From: a virus
Virus record (IMG/VR): IMGVR_UViG_3300006875_002433
Span: 1-38,349 of that record
Length of the DNA: 38,349 bases
Strand: one strand, 5' to 3'
Each line of letters opens with the position of its first letter. Position 1 is the first letter of the stretch. The translations under genes and the position numbers were made by a program. The notes below the pieces were generated by a model. It had not been told where the DNA came from. It made no database searches and saw only the letters and a list, made by a program, of their open reading frames with translations. Below are positions 16,750 to 25,216 of the stretch, piece after piece.

Positions 16750-17140
16750 AGATAATTGCTTCTGAGAAACAGTCTTCAACGTCATCTTCAAATTCCTTTT
16801 CTACAATCAATTCTGGAATTAACCACATTTTTTTATAGACTTTACCTTTGGAGACTTTTCCACTTGTGAAATAGTTCTTACTATCACTTCCCATTTGACC
16901 CATGATGGATCTAATAAGATATACGCCATCACAATCAGATATGTCTATATCTACCTTGTGCGACCTGAATTGAAGTGATAGGCTATCTAAAAATAGACCT
17001 TCATTATCACACCTATCTTTTATTATCGTCCAGCCTTCGAATTCATCGAAGAATAAATTTTCACCATTGGTAAGTTGGCACTTTATCCATATGGCATTTT
17101 TATTTTTTCTATAGGCATTAAGCCATTCTTCTTTGCTCAT
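16718..17140 (-). CDS. Hypothetical phage protein
   Basis: This 140-aa protein looks soluble and beta-rich. It has QLTNGENLFFDEFEGWTIIK and SLQFRSHKVDIDISDCDGVY, and a C-terminal charged helix, ELIVEKEFEDDVEDCFSEAI. I do not recognise the family. It overlaps the gene before it by four bases and the next by 32, in the run of small proteins between phoH and recA. Confidence 0.55.
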   Translation of the reverse strand: MSKEEWLNAYRKNKNAIWIKCQLTNGENLFFDEFEGWTIIKDRCDNEGLFLDSLSLQFRSHKVDIDISDCDGVYLIRSIMGQMGSDSKNYFTSGKVSKGKVYKKMWLIPELIVEKEFEDDVEDCFSEAIIYDKKKKNREK

Positions 17141-17430
17141 TTTATTTTAGTCACACAATTTGAAGGCTTAGATGGAAGTCCACGTTTAATCGTATCAGCT
17201 AAAATGGCGGCACCCTCAGTCATTACGGCTGAACCTTTTCTAAAACCCATTTGATTTGATACGCTCAAAACTTCATTTTTTTCGTCTTCTTTGCGGCATT
17301 TGATTACATGAGATTCTACTAGGCTTTTAGCCCTATTCAATTCTTTGGACAATTCATCTACATCATTAACCTTGTAGTGGTGTTTAATATAAAAGGCTTC
17401 GGCTTTACTAAGTGGTCCCTTTTTAGTCAT
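17137..17430 (-). CDS. Small HTH-like phage protein
   Basis: This 97-aa protein begins KGPLSKAEAFYIKHHYKVND with DELSKELNRAKSLVESHVIK, a helix-turn-helix-like pattern. A loop and GFRKGSAVMTEGAAILADTI follow. I associate this KGPLSK-type start and the MTxxAA segment with a family found in many phages of marine and freshwater bacteria, possibly binding DNA or RNA polymerase. There is no direct evidence for a target. It overlaps both neighbours. Confidence 0.6.
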   Translation of the reverse strand: MTKKGPLSKAEAFYIKHHYKVNDVDELSKELNRAKSLVESHVIKCRKEDEKNEVLSVSNQMGFRKGSAVMTEGAAILADTIKRGLPSKPSNCVTKIK

Positions 17431-17743
17431 TTATAAATCCCCTTTGAGCCTTAGTTAAATAAATAGAATTATTTGTTCCTAGATACATCATGTAAAAATC
17501 AAAAGTATTTTTTGATACTCTGTGCATTTTTGTATCTCTGAATATTTCCCTACGACTATAGGCTCCTAATGGATCGTAAGGCATATTCTGATACGTCCTA
17601 ATATAATAGGACTCAACATTGTCATTTACAACAATTTTTGCGTAATTTTTTTCTTTTCCATCCTCTACCTTTTGTCCATATCTATCAAAAAGTATTTCTG
17701 ACTTATTTTCATTAACAATAAAACTTTTGTTAATATACTCCAT
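17423..17743 (-). CDS. Hypothetical phage protein
   Basis: This 106-aa protein is probably mostly beta, with KNYAKIVVNDNVESYYIRTY and a YDPLGAYSRREIF segment near residue 56. There is no signal peptide, membrane segment or known catalytic motif. Its end overlaps the start of the HTH-like gene and its start abuts the stop of the FmdB-like gene (one shared base), so it belongs to the phoH-recA operon. I cannot assign a function. Confidence 0.55.
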   Translation of the reverse strand: MEYINKSFIVNENKSEILFDRYGQKVEDGKEKNYAKIVVNDNVESYYIRTYQNMPYDPLGAYSRREIFRDTKMHRVSKNTFDFYMMYLGTNNSIYLTKAQRGFIND

Positions 17744-18099
17744 TATTTCTTGCCTTTCATTATATAGTCTTTCTTTTGTTTCTTTGTCATTTTATTTATT
17801 TCCTGCGGGCTCGCCCCTCCAGCATTATGATACCAGGGGGTTTGCTTTTTAGGTTTCTGCGCCTCTATTTCCTGTATCTTACTTTTATTTTCTTTTGAGT
17901 TCTTATCTGCTAGCTGACCTATAGTTTTAACATCTCGAACAGACGAGTAAATATTATCTCTTACATAATCTCTGTATACATTTCTAGAAGTACAGTTTGG
18001 ACATACAATATTTTTCATACGGTTATCGTAATCAGATATTCTACATTCTATTTCTATTTCTTGCAAGCAATCATGGCAATACAAATTATAAGTTGGCAT
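17743..18099 (-). CDS. FmdB-type zinc ribbon protein
   Basis: The 118-aa protein starts MPTYNLYCHDCLQEIEIECR with CPNCTSRNVYRDYV about 25 residues later, giving two CxxC pairs of a zinc ribbon like FmdB-type regulatory proteins. The C-terminal half is basic and Lys-rich (NKMTKKQKKDYIMKG), likely unstructured or nucleic-acid binding. I chose the ATG at 18099 because family members begin MPTY. Three in-frame codons upstream overlap phoH more. It lies just after phoH, a common phage order. Confidence 0.7.
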   Translation of the reverse strand: MPTYNLYCHDCLQEIEIECRISDYDNRMKNIVCPNCTSRNVYRDYVRDNIYSSVRDVKTIGQLADKNSKENKSKIQEIEAQKPKKQTPWYHNAGGASPQEINKMTKKQKKDYIMKGKK

Positions 18100-18772
18100 A
18101 ATCATCACTCTCCAAAGCGTTTAATATCTTTCCTATCATTCCGTGTCTTTGAATATCAGAGTTATCTAAATTTACAATAGATATCCCCTCAATATTTTTA
18201 AGCTTATTCATACAAGACCATAGGCCGCTCTTTCCCTTTAGGTCAGTTTGTCTTGTGTCGCCATTAATTAAAACTTTAGAATTTTGGCCCATTCTAGTTA
18301 TGAACATTTTTATTTGATCAAATGTACAATTTTGAGCTTCATCCAAAATCATATAAGCGTTATTAAACGTGGCGCCACGCATTATTTCTATAGGCTCATA
18401 CCTTATCTTTTTTTCATTTGCATATAAACCATAAAAAGCTTGCCCAAGAAAGAATCTAAAATTTTCTTGCATTGGCATTAAGTATGGATTTATTTTTTCA
18501 GATAGATCTCCAGGTAGTGCGCCTATTTCTTTACCGGTACAAATGATTGGCCTTGTTACTATTATCTGCTCAATATCGCCCCTGTGTAAATGTTCGGCGG
18601 CTATACCAGCCGCAATAAACGATTTTCCACATCCCGAAGGACCAGAACAAAAAATAACTTCATTCTCAATAATTGATCTTATATATTCCTTTTGATTATT
18701 TGTTTTACCTTCTACAATTTTAATTTTTTGATTTGAATGTTGTTCTTGTTGTTTTTCTTTTCGTCTGGTCAT
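18086..18772 (-). CDS. phoH: PhoH-like ATPase
   Basis: The 228-aa protein has the PhoH P-loop FCSGPSGCGKSFIAAGIA (about residues 40-57), the family segment QIIVTRPIICTGKEIGALPG, Walker B-like YMILDEAQNCTFDQIKMFIT and a sensor LINGDTRQTDL. PhoH proteins are ATPases, probably RNA-related helicases, common in phages and often in phosphate-response contexts. No Pho box is visible here. Length is normal for the single-domain phage form. It overlaps the FmdB-like gene by 14 bases and follows dUTPase by 26. Confidence 0.93.
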   Translation of the reverse strand: MTRRKEKQQEQHSNQKIKIVEGKTNNQKEYIRSIIENEVIFCSGPSGCGKSFIAAGIAAEHLHRGDIEQIIVTRPIICTGKEIGALPGDLSEKINPYLMPMQENFRFFLGQAFYGLYANEKKIRYEPIEIMRGATFNNAYMILDEAQNCTFDQIKMFITRMGQNSKVLINGDTRQTDLKGKSGLWSCMNKLKNIEGISIVNLDNSDIQRHGMIGKILNALESDDYANL

Positions 18773-18798
18773 AAAAATCTTTCTATTTAGAAAAGTAT

Positions 18799-19263
18799 TT
18801 AATGTCCTGAACTACCAAACTTTCCTTCTCCGCGAATTGTATTATCTAATTTATCCACCACTTCCATGGTGAATGTTGGCACTTCTTGAAAGAGAATTTG
18901 CGCTATTCTGTCACCACGCTTAATATTGACATCAAAGGTTTTATCGGTATTCAATAAACACACCATTATTTCTCCACGGTAACCAGCGTCTATAACACCG
19001 GCTAATACGTCTATGCCTTTTTTGACCGACAATCCAGATCGCGGCCAAATTAAACCTACAAATCCTTCTGGGATAGCAATAGCGATTCCAGTTCTTACAA
19101 CGCCTCTCATTGCGGCAGGAATTACGGCATCTTCAGATGAATATAAATCCCATCCAGCGTCAGATGAATGTGCCCTTGTTGGGGCTTTTCCATGACTATT
19201 TAATAATTCGCACTTAACTTGCAAAAAATTCAACGTATCGTTAGAGTAACTTAATCCTATCAT
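18799..19263 (-). CDS. dut: dUTPase
   Basis: The 154-aa trimeric-type dUTPase has all five motifs: AHSSDAGWDLYSS (1), WPRSGLSVKKG (2), GVIDAGYRGEI with the catalytic Asp (3), RGDRIAQILF (4) and RGEGKFGSSGH (5). It hydrolyses dUTP to dUMP and pyrophosphate, keeping uracil out of phage DNA and supplying dUMP to ThyX. A TATAAT hexamer lies about 17 bases upstream of the ATG, but no -35 was found. It follows the RNR gene and precedes phoH. Confidence 0.95.
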   Translation of the reverse strand: MIGLSYSNDTLNFLQVKCELLNSHGKAPTRAHSSDAGWDLYSSEDAVIPAAMRGVVRTGIAIAIPEGFVGLIWPRSGLSVKKGIDVLAGVIDAGYRGEIMVCLLNTDKTFDVNIKRGDRIAQILFQEVPTFTMEVVDKLDNTIRGEGKFGSSGH

Positions 19264-19300
19264 ATTGACGATCCTATTTATTGTGATTATAAGAAATTAA

Positions 19301-21580
19301 TTATATATGATTTATACTACAGCCATCTTTACCGCTACAAGACATGGCGCCATATTCTGAAACATCTTTATATTCTGGTTTATTTAGTATATTTCCAAAA
19401 TCAACCTCTTTCATTTGGCGATTGATTGTCTCCCACTTATGGCACAAATGAACTTCCTTCAAGCAGTATACCATTTTCTTCATATCACTCTTGAAATAGT
19501 TTTTAGCAAATTGCTTAGCTCTTTTAAGCCAATATTTCTTTAACATCGTTTGTTCTCTAGTGCCAGAGATTGCTAACTCTGCATTCAATAGATAATCACA
19601 AGCTTGCCAAAGATTATTATCAAAATAGTGAAGACCATCAACGATTAATCCGGATACAAATAAAGCGCCCTTACCATATTGTTCAAATATTTCTTCTGCT
19701 GTTAAGACAGATGTAAATGGCGCTTGATTAAAATCTTTATCGCCATAATCGCTAATAAAGCTAATGGCTGTAAAGTTATCTCGATTAGTCCATATATAAT
19801 CTACGATTTCTTCTTTATTGTCAATAATGACGGTACAGGAACAGTTATGAGTTGTTTCCTTGCATATTCCAAGTTCAGGATTTGTGCCAGGAACAATCCA
19901 ATTTTGTTGAACAAGTTTAATGAGTTCAAGATGTTTTACTCCTTTCATATCTTTTTTAAACAAACCATCTTTGGGATTTACTATCGGGACAAATACGACA
20001 TAATCCGTTTTGTTTGCACTCCACACACTTTCTTCAAGTAAAAATGGCATGTGTTGGCTTAACCAAATTGCGGTATTTGAATCTTTATTTAATTGCATGA
20101 TTCTAAAATATCTTTCGGAATGCTCTGGATGGATTCCAGAAGCTGTTCCTAATATAACGGAAGCATTGCCCGATGGTTTAACGCATGTAGTTCTAGCTGC
20201 GGCATTGATATTAATTTTTCTTGCAAGACTTTGGTTTGTTTCAATCACAACCTTAGCCCCACGACGCAGCAGTTCAGCGTCAAATAGCTTGGGATTATTC
20301 ATCCATCCGGTAATGCTAACACCGAGCAAAGCTTCGCGTTCAACAAGTTGTTCTGTTCTTGAGCCCAAGTATGGGAAATTTGTATAGCCAGCCTGAAGTG
20401 TTCCAAGTATAGCAGCATCTTTACAGGCTTTTAAAAATTGACTTTCATTTTGGCATTTTTCTGCATTTATTTCGTTAAGATTGCACATCTGAACGCCAAA
20501 CTTAGATTTGTTTTTCATTGTCCAAGGTTCAATGTCGTCGTATTCAATCTTGGTCAAGTCTGTGTTTACATCTACAGGGGTAAAACCTATTTCGAAGCAT
20601 GGATTAAATACGTCGAACCAAGTATTGCAGAATACGAAACCAATATCGTTATCACCCTCGTTTAATCCTACGATTTTCTTAAAAAATTTATCATCACTAG
20701 ACTTTCTTGGAATCAATACTGAATTGTTTGATCTTGCTCGTTGTGGATTTTCTTGTCTCCAATTACCAATCTTAGCATGAATCATTTCAGAATCATTAGG
20801 ATCAACTATCATTGACAATGCAGACCTTCTTACGCCACCGCTAAGTACAGCGTCTGATGCGTTACATATAACGTCATATACTAATATTGGTCGCATTGTA
20901 TTTCCTTCAGTTTTAATCCAATGCTCCAATAATTTTTCTATCTTTTCTAGAGATGCCTTTAATCCGTCTGGACCTGGGGCTTTAAAGCCGCCACTAATAA
21001 ATGTACCCTTTTCTCTGATTAATGAGTAATCAAACTTTATTTCATATCCAGCATATTCTGGAAAGGGTTGCTCATCATCAAAATACGAGGACATTAAAAC
21101 ACCAAGGGCGTCAGCCCAGCCCTCAATAGAATCCGGAATTACAAATGTCTTAGTTCCCAAAGATCTAATGTTAATCTTTGGTAAACAGTTTATGAACGGT
21201 TTTAGTAGAGAAGCGCCAACTCCACAACCGCATAATCCTAGATAGAATATTTCTTGAAATACTCTGGGGCGACAAGCATGTACAACGGTGCAATTAAAAA
21301 TTCTAGCATTATGCTGCAACAATTGGGGATATCTAAATTGCAGATTTCTCTGAGAGGCTAGAACAGTCTGCGACTTTAGAGAATCAAGAGTTGAAGATAG
21401 GTATTCTTCAAATTCGTCATCATAATATTGGTCGTAAAACTTTCTATGACCATCAATTATATCCTCACATGCTTCTTCCCAGTTTTCATATCGTTGAAGT
21501 TCATTGTTCCAATTCAAATAGTCTGAATAAAGCTTGAGATCAGACAAAAACTTCTTGCCCATATTCGTATTTTTAGCCAT
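19301..21580 (-). CDS. nrdJ: Class II (B12-dependent) ribonucleotide reductase
   Basis: The 759-aa protein matches the monomeric adenosylcobalamin-dependent reductase (RTPR type). FNCTVVHACRP has Cys97 where the first redox Cys is expected. NPCFEIGF (326-333) gives the thiyl-radical Cys328 with Asn326 and Glu330. QMCNLNEI supplies the second redox Cys, and the C-terminal tail SCSGKDGCSINHI has the shuttle pair of Cys. CGCGVGASLLKPF and VLSGGVRRSALSM line the active site. It turns ribonucleotides into deoxyribonucleotides without oxygen but needs host B12. An 80-base AT-rich leader precedes it. No radical-subunit gene is needed or seen. Confidence 0.93.
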   Translation of the reverse strand: MAKNTNMGKKFLSDLKLYSDYLNWNNELQRYENWEEACEDIIDGHRKFYDQYYDDEFEEYLSSTLDSLKSQTVLASQRNLQFRYPQLLQHNARIFNCTVVHACRPRVFQEIFYLGLCGCGVGASLLKPFINCLPKINIRSLGTKTFVIPDSIEGWADALGVLMSSYFDDEQPFPEYAGYEIKFDYSLIREKGTFISGGFKAPGPDGLKASLEKIEKLLEHWIKTEGNTMRPILVYDVICNASDAVLSGGVRRSALSMIVDPNDSEMIHAKIGNWRQENPQRARSNNSVLIPRKSSDDKFFKKIVGLNEGDNDIGFVFCNTWFDVFNPCFEIGFTPVDVNTDLTKIEYDDIEPWTMKNKSKFGVQMCNLNEINAEKCQNESQFLKACKDAAILGTLQAGYTNFPYLGSRTEQLVEREALLGVSITGWMNNPKLFDAELLRRGAKVVIETNQSLARKININAAARTTCVKPSGNASVILGTASGIHPEHSERYFRIMQLNKDSNTAIWLSQHMPFLLEESVWSANKTDYVVFVPIVNPKDGLFKKDMKGVKHLELIKLVQQNWIVPGTNPELGICKETTHNCSCTVIIDNKEEIVDYIWTNRDNFTAISFISDYGDKDFNQAPFTSVLTAEEIFEQYGKGALFVSGLIVDGLHYFDNNLWQACDYLLNAELAISGTREQTMLKKYWLKRAKQFAKNYFKSDMKKMVYCLKEVHLCHKWETINRQMKEVDFGNILNKPEYKDVSEYGAMSCSGKDGCSINHI

Positions 21581-21662
21581 CTTATCCCTTTGTAATTCAA
21601 TAGTAAGATACTGTTAAGATAGTAAATATAGTATCTAGTAAGCAAATCAAATCCAAGCAAAA

Positions 21663-21953
21663 TTATTCTTTTTCAGCAGGAAACAGCCATTCGTATTTAA
21701 TTGGTATGTCTGGGAAATTATCTAACACAAGTACGCCTGATTCTTCTTCTAGTATGATGCTAGATATTTTTATAGACACTTTTAATATCTTTTTGATTTT
21801 TAATACGGGCCTGTTTCCATCAAATTGAATTATATATCTATTTTCATTTTTAGATATATTTATATTTACAGGATCTGATATGCTTATAGATATGAATTCA
21901 TTTGAATATCCATCGTCGTTAAACAAGACATGTAGTATGTCGTATGGATTCAT
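21663..21953 (-). CDS. Hypothetical protein following the thioredoxin-like gene
   Basis: This 96-aa protein is probably all-beta, with ISISISDPVNINISKNENRY and RPVLKIKKILKVSIKISSII, ending PIKYEWLFPAEKE. I see no catalytic motif or signal. The ATG at 21953 overlaps the upstream stop as TAATG, so I prefer it to a GTG four codons earlier. It is the last gene before the RNR leader. Confidence 0.55.
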   Translation of the reverse strand: MNPYDILHVLFNDDGYSNEFISISISDPVNINISKNENRYIIQFDGNRPVLKIKKILKVSIKISSIILEEESGVLVLDNFPDIPIKYEWLFPAEKE

Positions 21954-22591
21954 TATTGATTCCACATGTCAGATATATTTTTTGCTTTTTGAAATCCGAT
22001 TAATGATTTGGTTTCCTTTTGATTTTCAAATAAAACAAATAGTGGTATTTTTCTAGACTTACCATACATTTTATACAACGTAGCGTCATTGTCAATATTA
22101 ACTAGACGAATATGGTTATCTAATCCTTCTCCTATTTGCCATCCAGCGGTTTTTAATTGCGGGATTTCAGTTTCTTTAAATTGTAAGCATGGCAAACAGG
22201 AGTCAGATGTAAACAATAGTATTTGTTTTGTCAAAAACTTATTTTCAGGCTCATTCAGTTTTTTTTTTAATTCTGCGCCGTAGTATATACCGGCTTCTTT
22301 CTTTACGCAATCGCAGGCTCCATCACCTTCGTTATAGCATTGACATGGCGTTCTATGACCATCGCCATGAACCATCGTTTTTGAGCCCCTACAGTCGCAT
22401 TTAGAGTCATCTGGAAGTACATTTGGAGTAGACTGCGGGTTGTAAGAATTTACTATATGGGCTATATAGCCCTCATTCTTTGCATGATCAAATTGAAATT
22501 TATTCTTTTCTTTAAGATCATTACCAAAAAATTGTAAAGGTAAAAATGTTACTAATAAAAAAACGAGCAATATTAATGTGCTAGTTTTCAT
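21953..22591 (-). CDS. Secreted Cys-rich thioredoxin-like protein
   Basis: The 212-aa protein has a signal peptide (MKTSTLILLVFLLVTFLPLQ). A Cys cluster follows, KCDCRGSKTMVHGDGHRT then PCQCYNEGDGACDC, with alternating CxC pairs and a HGDGH core. The C-terminal thioredoxin-like domain has the active site SDSCLPCLQF (about 127-136, CxxC) and a cis-Pro region KSRKIPLFVLFEN. It would act on disulfides outside the cytoplasm. The CxC...HGDGH...CxC cluster reminds me of proteins from Planctomycetota. It follows the papain-like protease with one shared base, suggesting they act together, perhaps in oxidising or activating the protease. Confidence 0.78.
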   Translation of the reverse strand: MKTSTLILLVFLLVTFLPLQFFGNDLKEKNKFQFDHAKNEGYIAHIVNSYNPQSTPNVLPDDSKCDCRGSKTMVHGDGHRTPCQCYNEGDGACDCVKKEAGIYYGAELKKKLNEPENKFLTKQILLFTSDSCLPCLQFKETEIPQLKTAGWQIGEGLDNHIRLVNIDNDATLYKMYGKSRKIPLFVLFENQKETKSLIGFQKAKNISDMWNQ

Positions 22592-23484
22592 TATATAATC
22601 CTTGTATTTAATTTTCTAGGTTTAAAGCCTTCATAACTACTAAAAGCCCATGAATCACCCTGGCTTAAAATTCTCTTTTCTATAACTTCTGCATCTACCC
22701 AGAAAGATCCGTCAGGTTGATTATTTCTTTTTGGACCACCATTCCATACGCCCCATGAATTTTGAACCAAAACACCTGGGCGCTTATATTCATCATCAAC
22801 ACCGAGTATAGACATTTGGTGAGCCCAGCTTCCTTGAGGAGAGGCAAAGCCTTCTTCGTCCCTTCTAGATGAAAAACCTTGATTACTTGCTATTGTTACA
22901 GCGTATCCATTACAAATCAAATCTCTTGCTTGTTCATATGTATCAACTCTTGATACGACATGAATTGGATGTTGTCTAGCTATTTCTAATAGTTCTTTAG
23001 GAACTCCATTTCTTCCCAATGTGCGAGCAACAGAACCGCTATAATTAGTTAGATCAATGTCTCCGTATTTTTGTCGCGGCAATGCGCCATATGTATTAAC
23101 ATACTTTGCGGCCCATGCACCCACTGAACCATCGCCAGAAATTCTACCGCCACCAATTTGAACTCTACTGCCACCATAAATATCTTCGGTAGCAGTTTCA
23201 GCAACCCATTCTTCAAATTCATTCTTTAGAAAAATATCAACACACTTAACAGCATCTACAGCGTATGCTGCCCCATGTGAAACACAATCTCCAATATCTT
23301 GTTTTCTCATGGGAAAAGTACCAGCAACTTTGCGTATCACTTCGTATAAAAAAATCTTTTTACCTTTTCCACTATCTTTAATTGGTGCCCATACATCATT
23401 AAATATTGGAAATGGTAGAGATTCCATTACTTCTTCAACTTTAGCTGGATCATAAACCCAGCCGAAAAGATTTTCACCACTCAT
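22591..23484 (-). CDS. Papain-like (C1 family) cysteine protease
   Basis: The 297-aa protein has the papain triad in order: KQDIGDCVSHGAAYAVDAVK (about residues 61-80) with the oxyanion Gln and the nucleophile Cys, GSWAHQMSILGVDDEY with the His, and VLVQNSWGVWNGG with the Asn. This is the C1A arrangement without a classical propeptide or signal peptide, though the first 40 residues are extra. The role may be lysis, proteolysis of host envelope proteins, or virion entry. Its neighbours are membrane and secreted proteins. Similar DIGDCVSxG proteins occur, to my recollection, in Planctomycetota and their viruses. The stop overlaps the next ATG. Confidence 0.82.
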   Translation of the reverse strand: MSGENLFGWVYDPAKVEEVMESLPFPIFNDVWAPIKDSGKGKKIFLYEVIRKVAGTFPMRKQDIGDCVSHGAAYAVDAVKCVDIFLKNEFEEWVAETATEDIYGGSRVQIGGGRISGDGSVGAWAAKYVNTYGALPRQKYGDIDLTNYSGSVARTLGRNGVPKELLEIARQHPIHVVSRVDTYEQARDLICNGYAVTIASNQGFSSRRDEEGFASPQGSWAHQMSILGVDDEYKRPGVLVQNSWGVWNGGPKRNNQPDGSFWVDAEVIEKRILSQGDSWAFSSYEGFKPRKLNTRII

Positions 23485-23933
23485 TTTAATTTCTCCGCTA
23501 GATTTTTAAATATAGCCGCAAAGTTTTGTCTGTCTTCTTTCGTTGACAATTTTTTAGGTTCATCATACTTTACGCTTACTAGATATTCTGAAACGGAGGT
23601 TGTGAAATTTGGATATTTTTCCCTATTCCATCCGTATGATGTTTGGACCTTACCAAAAATTGGATCAAACTGCGCAGTTGTTTGAAGATTTTCGGCAACT
23701 TCTAGATATTCACCGGCACCGGCGAAAAGTTTATAGATTAATAGCTTATCTTCTTTAGATTCAATCTTATCAAATTCATCTTTTACTTTTTGAAGTTCCT
23801 TTGAGTCAACACTTGAGGATACTGTTAAAACTTTATTTGTTGATTCCGACGCAATTTTAACTACCATGAAGGTGTTGGAAGCAATCAGGAGACTTACAAT
23901 AGCTCCAGCAAAAAACGATAAATATTTGTTCAT
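23481..23933 (-). CDS. Membrane-anchored periplasmic protein
   Basis: This 150-aa protein starts with a long hydrophobic segment (MNKYLSFFAGAIVSLLIASN), probably an uncleaved anchor, then a charged soluble part. It has DSKELQKVKDEFDKIESKED, YKLFAGAGEYLEVAENL and VSEYLVSVKYDEPKKLST. No known domain is recognised. It overlaps the protease start by four bases and the 123-aa gene by four, so it belongs to the membrane cluster and may be a partner or anchor for the protease. Confidence 0.65.
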   Translation of the reverse strand: MNKYLSFFAGAIVSLLIASNTFMVVKIASESTNKVLTVSSSVDSKELQKVKDEFDKIESKEDKLLIYKLFAGAGEYLEVAENLQTTAQFDPIFGKVQTSYGWNREKYPNFTTSVSEYLVSVKYDEPKKLSTKEDRQNFAAIFKNLAEKLK

Positions 23934-24301
23934 GCCTTTTTTCCTTTTTGTTCAGAAAACAATAGATTGTTCATCTTTATCACAAGTTCTAACATTTCAG
24001 CCGAGTCAATCTCTTTAGCCCTTTTCTTTAGATAGACTAAAGTTTTATAATCCATTAATTCTTTTTCCTCAATTGACAAATCTAATTCTTTCTCATTCAT
24101 ATCTTCGTCCTTTTTCTTTTTGGTTATCAAAAAATCTTTTATTTTAGAGAAATTTTGATATAATAAAAACAATCCACCGCCACCGCTAATAAGCATTTGT
24201 AGCATGAATGTTATTGTATACTCAAAATTATCTTTGAGTAAAGAAAATAATCCCATGCCGCAAAAGAATATTAAAAAAAGAAATCCAATAATGATGTCCA
24301 T
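23930..24301 (-). CDS. Two-helix membrane protein with cytoplasmic tail
   Basis: This 123-aa protein has two membrane segments near the start, IIGFLFLIFFCGMGLFSLL and FMLQMLISGGGGLFLLY, then a highly charged cytoplasmic tail (KKKKDEDMNEKELDLSIEEK and a KRAKEIDSAEMLELVIKM helix). The size and topology suit a holin or accessory lysis protein, but no family is recognised. It sits between the holin-like gene and the anchored protein. Confidence 0.6.
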   Translation of the reverse strand: MDIIIGFLFLIFFCGMGLFSLLKDNFEYTITFMLQMLISGGGGLFLLYQNFSKIKDFLITKKKKDEDMNEKELDLSIEEKELMDYKTLVYLKKRAKEIDSAEMLELVIKMNNLLFSEQKGKKA

Positions 24302-24315
24302 GATTTTTTCCTTGG

Positions 24316-24531
24316 TTATTGTTTGCTATAATCCTTAATCCATCTAACGAGGGTGTTGACCGCCAAAGCTACAACAGGAACTATAAGAGCGCTTGATGGA
24401 CCAATGTTTATATTTGCTAGATTTTCGCCAACAAATGTTAATCCGGCGGCTAGAGAAACAAGCAATGCGTTTTTGGCTAATTTAATTAAATCAGCTTGGT
24501 TTAACTGAAAACTTTTAGAACCTTCATTCAT
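24316..24531 (-). CDS. Holin-like small membrane protein
   Basis: The 71-aa protein has LNQADLIKLAKNALLVSLAA then TFVGENLANINIGPSSALIV and a basic tail WIKDYSKQ. It has two membrane segments and a charged C-terminus, as in small phage holins that open the inner membrane. I recall similar phage proteins annotated as holins. The ATG at 24531 has GGAG seven bases upstream. It lies in the membrane cluster with the papain-like protease. There is no direct evidence of hole formation. Confidence 0.6.
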   Translation of the reverse strand: MNEGSKSFQLNQADLIKLAKNALLVSLAAGLTFVGENLANINIGPSSALIVPVVALAVNTLVRWIKDYSKQ

Positions 24532-24545
24532 GATATTCTCCAATA

Positions 24546-25151
24546 TTAAATAATTAATAAGTGAAACAAAAAACCGTGGTGTTCTTTTTCGTTGATCTTG
24601 TAGGGATATCCTACAAATTTTAATCTTTTATTGTCGCTGGATCTTGTTTCAAATTCAAATTTCCTTCCCATATTTATGCAGGATTGAAATTCTTTTAAGA
24701 AATCTTCTCGTTCTTCATCATGAATATAAGTTATCCAGTCATATCCTTCCATATCTGATTGTGTTTTACCAGTAACTTCATAAAACTTTTCATTAATCCA
24801 GATCAGATTACCGTTTTTATCAACTTCAAATAGGGCTTGGTCGTGATAGTGCAGCCCAGCTTTAGTTCGTTGTTCTATAACCTTTTGCCTTTTTTCCATT
24901 CTTTCGCAAGTTATTTTTAATGAGTTTACACTATCTTTTAAACTTCCGCCACCATTTGGTATTACTTCGCTTTTTATTATTTCTACAGACTTAATTAAAT
25001 TTGAATGATCTTGAAACGCTTGTATTAGAGGTTTAAAGATCTTTTTATGAATAAAGACAAGTACACCAAAAAGACTTCCTAAAATCGGGATTAATAGCCC
25101 GATGTAATCTATTAAATACGAGTACGATGAGATTTGGGCAAAAAATAGCAT
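24546..25151 (-). CDS. Membrane-anchored PAS-domain protein
   Basis: The 201-aa protein has an N-terminal membrane segment (YLIDYIGLLIPILGSLFGVL), a linker with NGGGSLKDSVNSLKITCERM and a C-terminal PAS domain, from LFEVDKNGNLIWINEKFYEV to DWITYIHDEEREDFLKEFQ and FEFETRSSDNKRLKFVGYPY. There is no kinase, HAMP or cyclase domain after it. PAS domains sense ligands or redox. Here it sits two genes upstream of the holin-like region and may tune the membrane event. The ATG at 25151 follows GGGGGT, better than a TTG four codons upstream. Confidence 0.78.
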   Translation of the reverse strand: MLFFAQISSYSYLIDYIGLLIPILGSLFGVLVFIHKKIFKPLIQAFQDHSNLIKSVEIIKSEVIPNGGGSLKDSVNSLKITCERMEKRQKVIEQRTKAGLHYHDQALFEVDKNGNLIWINEKFYEVTGKTQSDMEGYDWITYIHDEEREDFLKEFQSCINMGRKFEFETRSSDNKRLKFVGYPYKINEKEHHGFLFHLLII

Positions 25152-25162
25152 AATTACCCCCA

Positions 25163-25199
25163 ATTAAAAATAGCCCCAACCCAAAATTGGGAAGGGGCT
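25163..25199 (-). terminator. Intrinsic terminator after the 217-aa gene
   Basis: A stem AGCCCC / GGGGCT with an inner CCC / GGG is followed on the minus strand by TATTTTT. It starts 18 bases after the stop of the 217-aa gene and separates it from the membrane cluster. Confidence 0.85.
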
Positions 25200-25216
25200 T
25201 ATTGCCATTTAAGAAA

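Noticed and set aside
19280-19296. TATAAT between RNR and dUTPase genes as a promoter
   Set aside because: The hexamer has no recognisable -35 and lies in a 37-base gap of an otherwise continuous operon.
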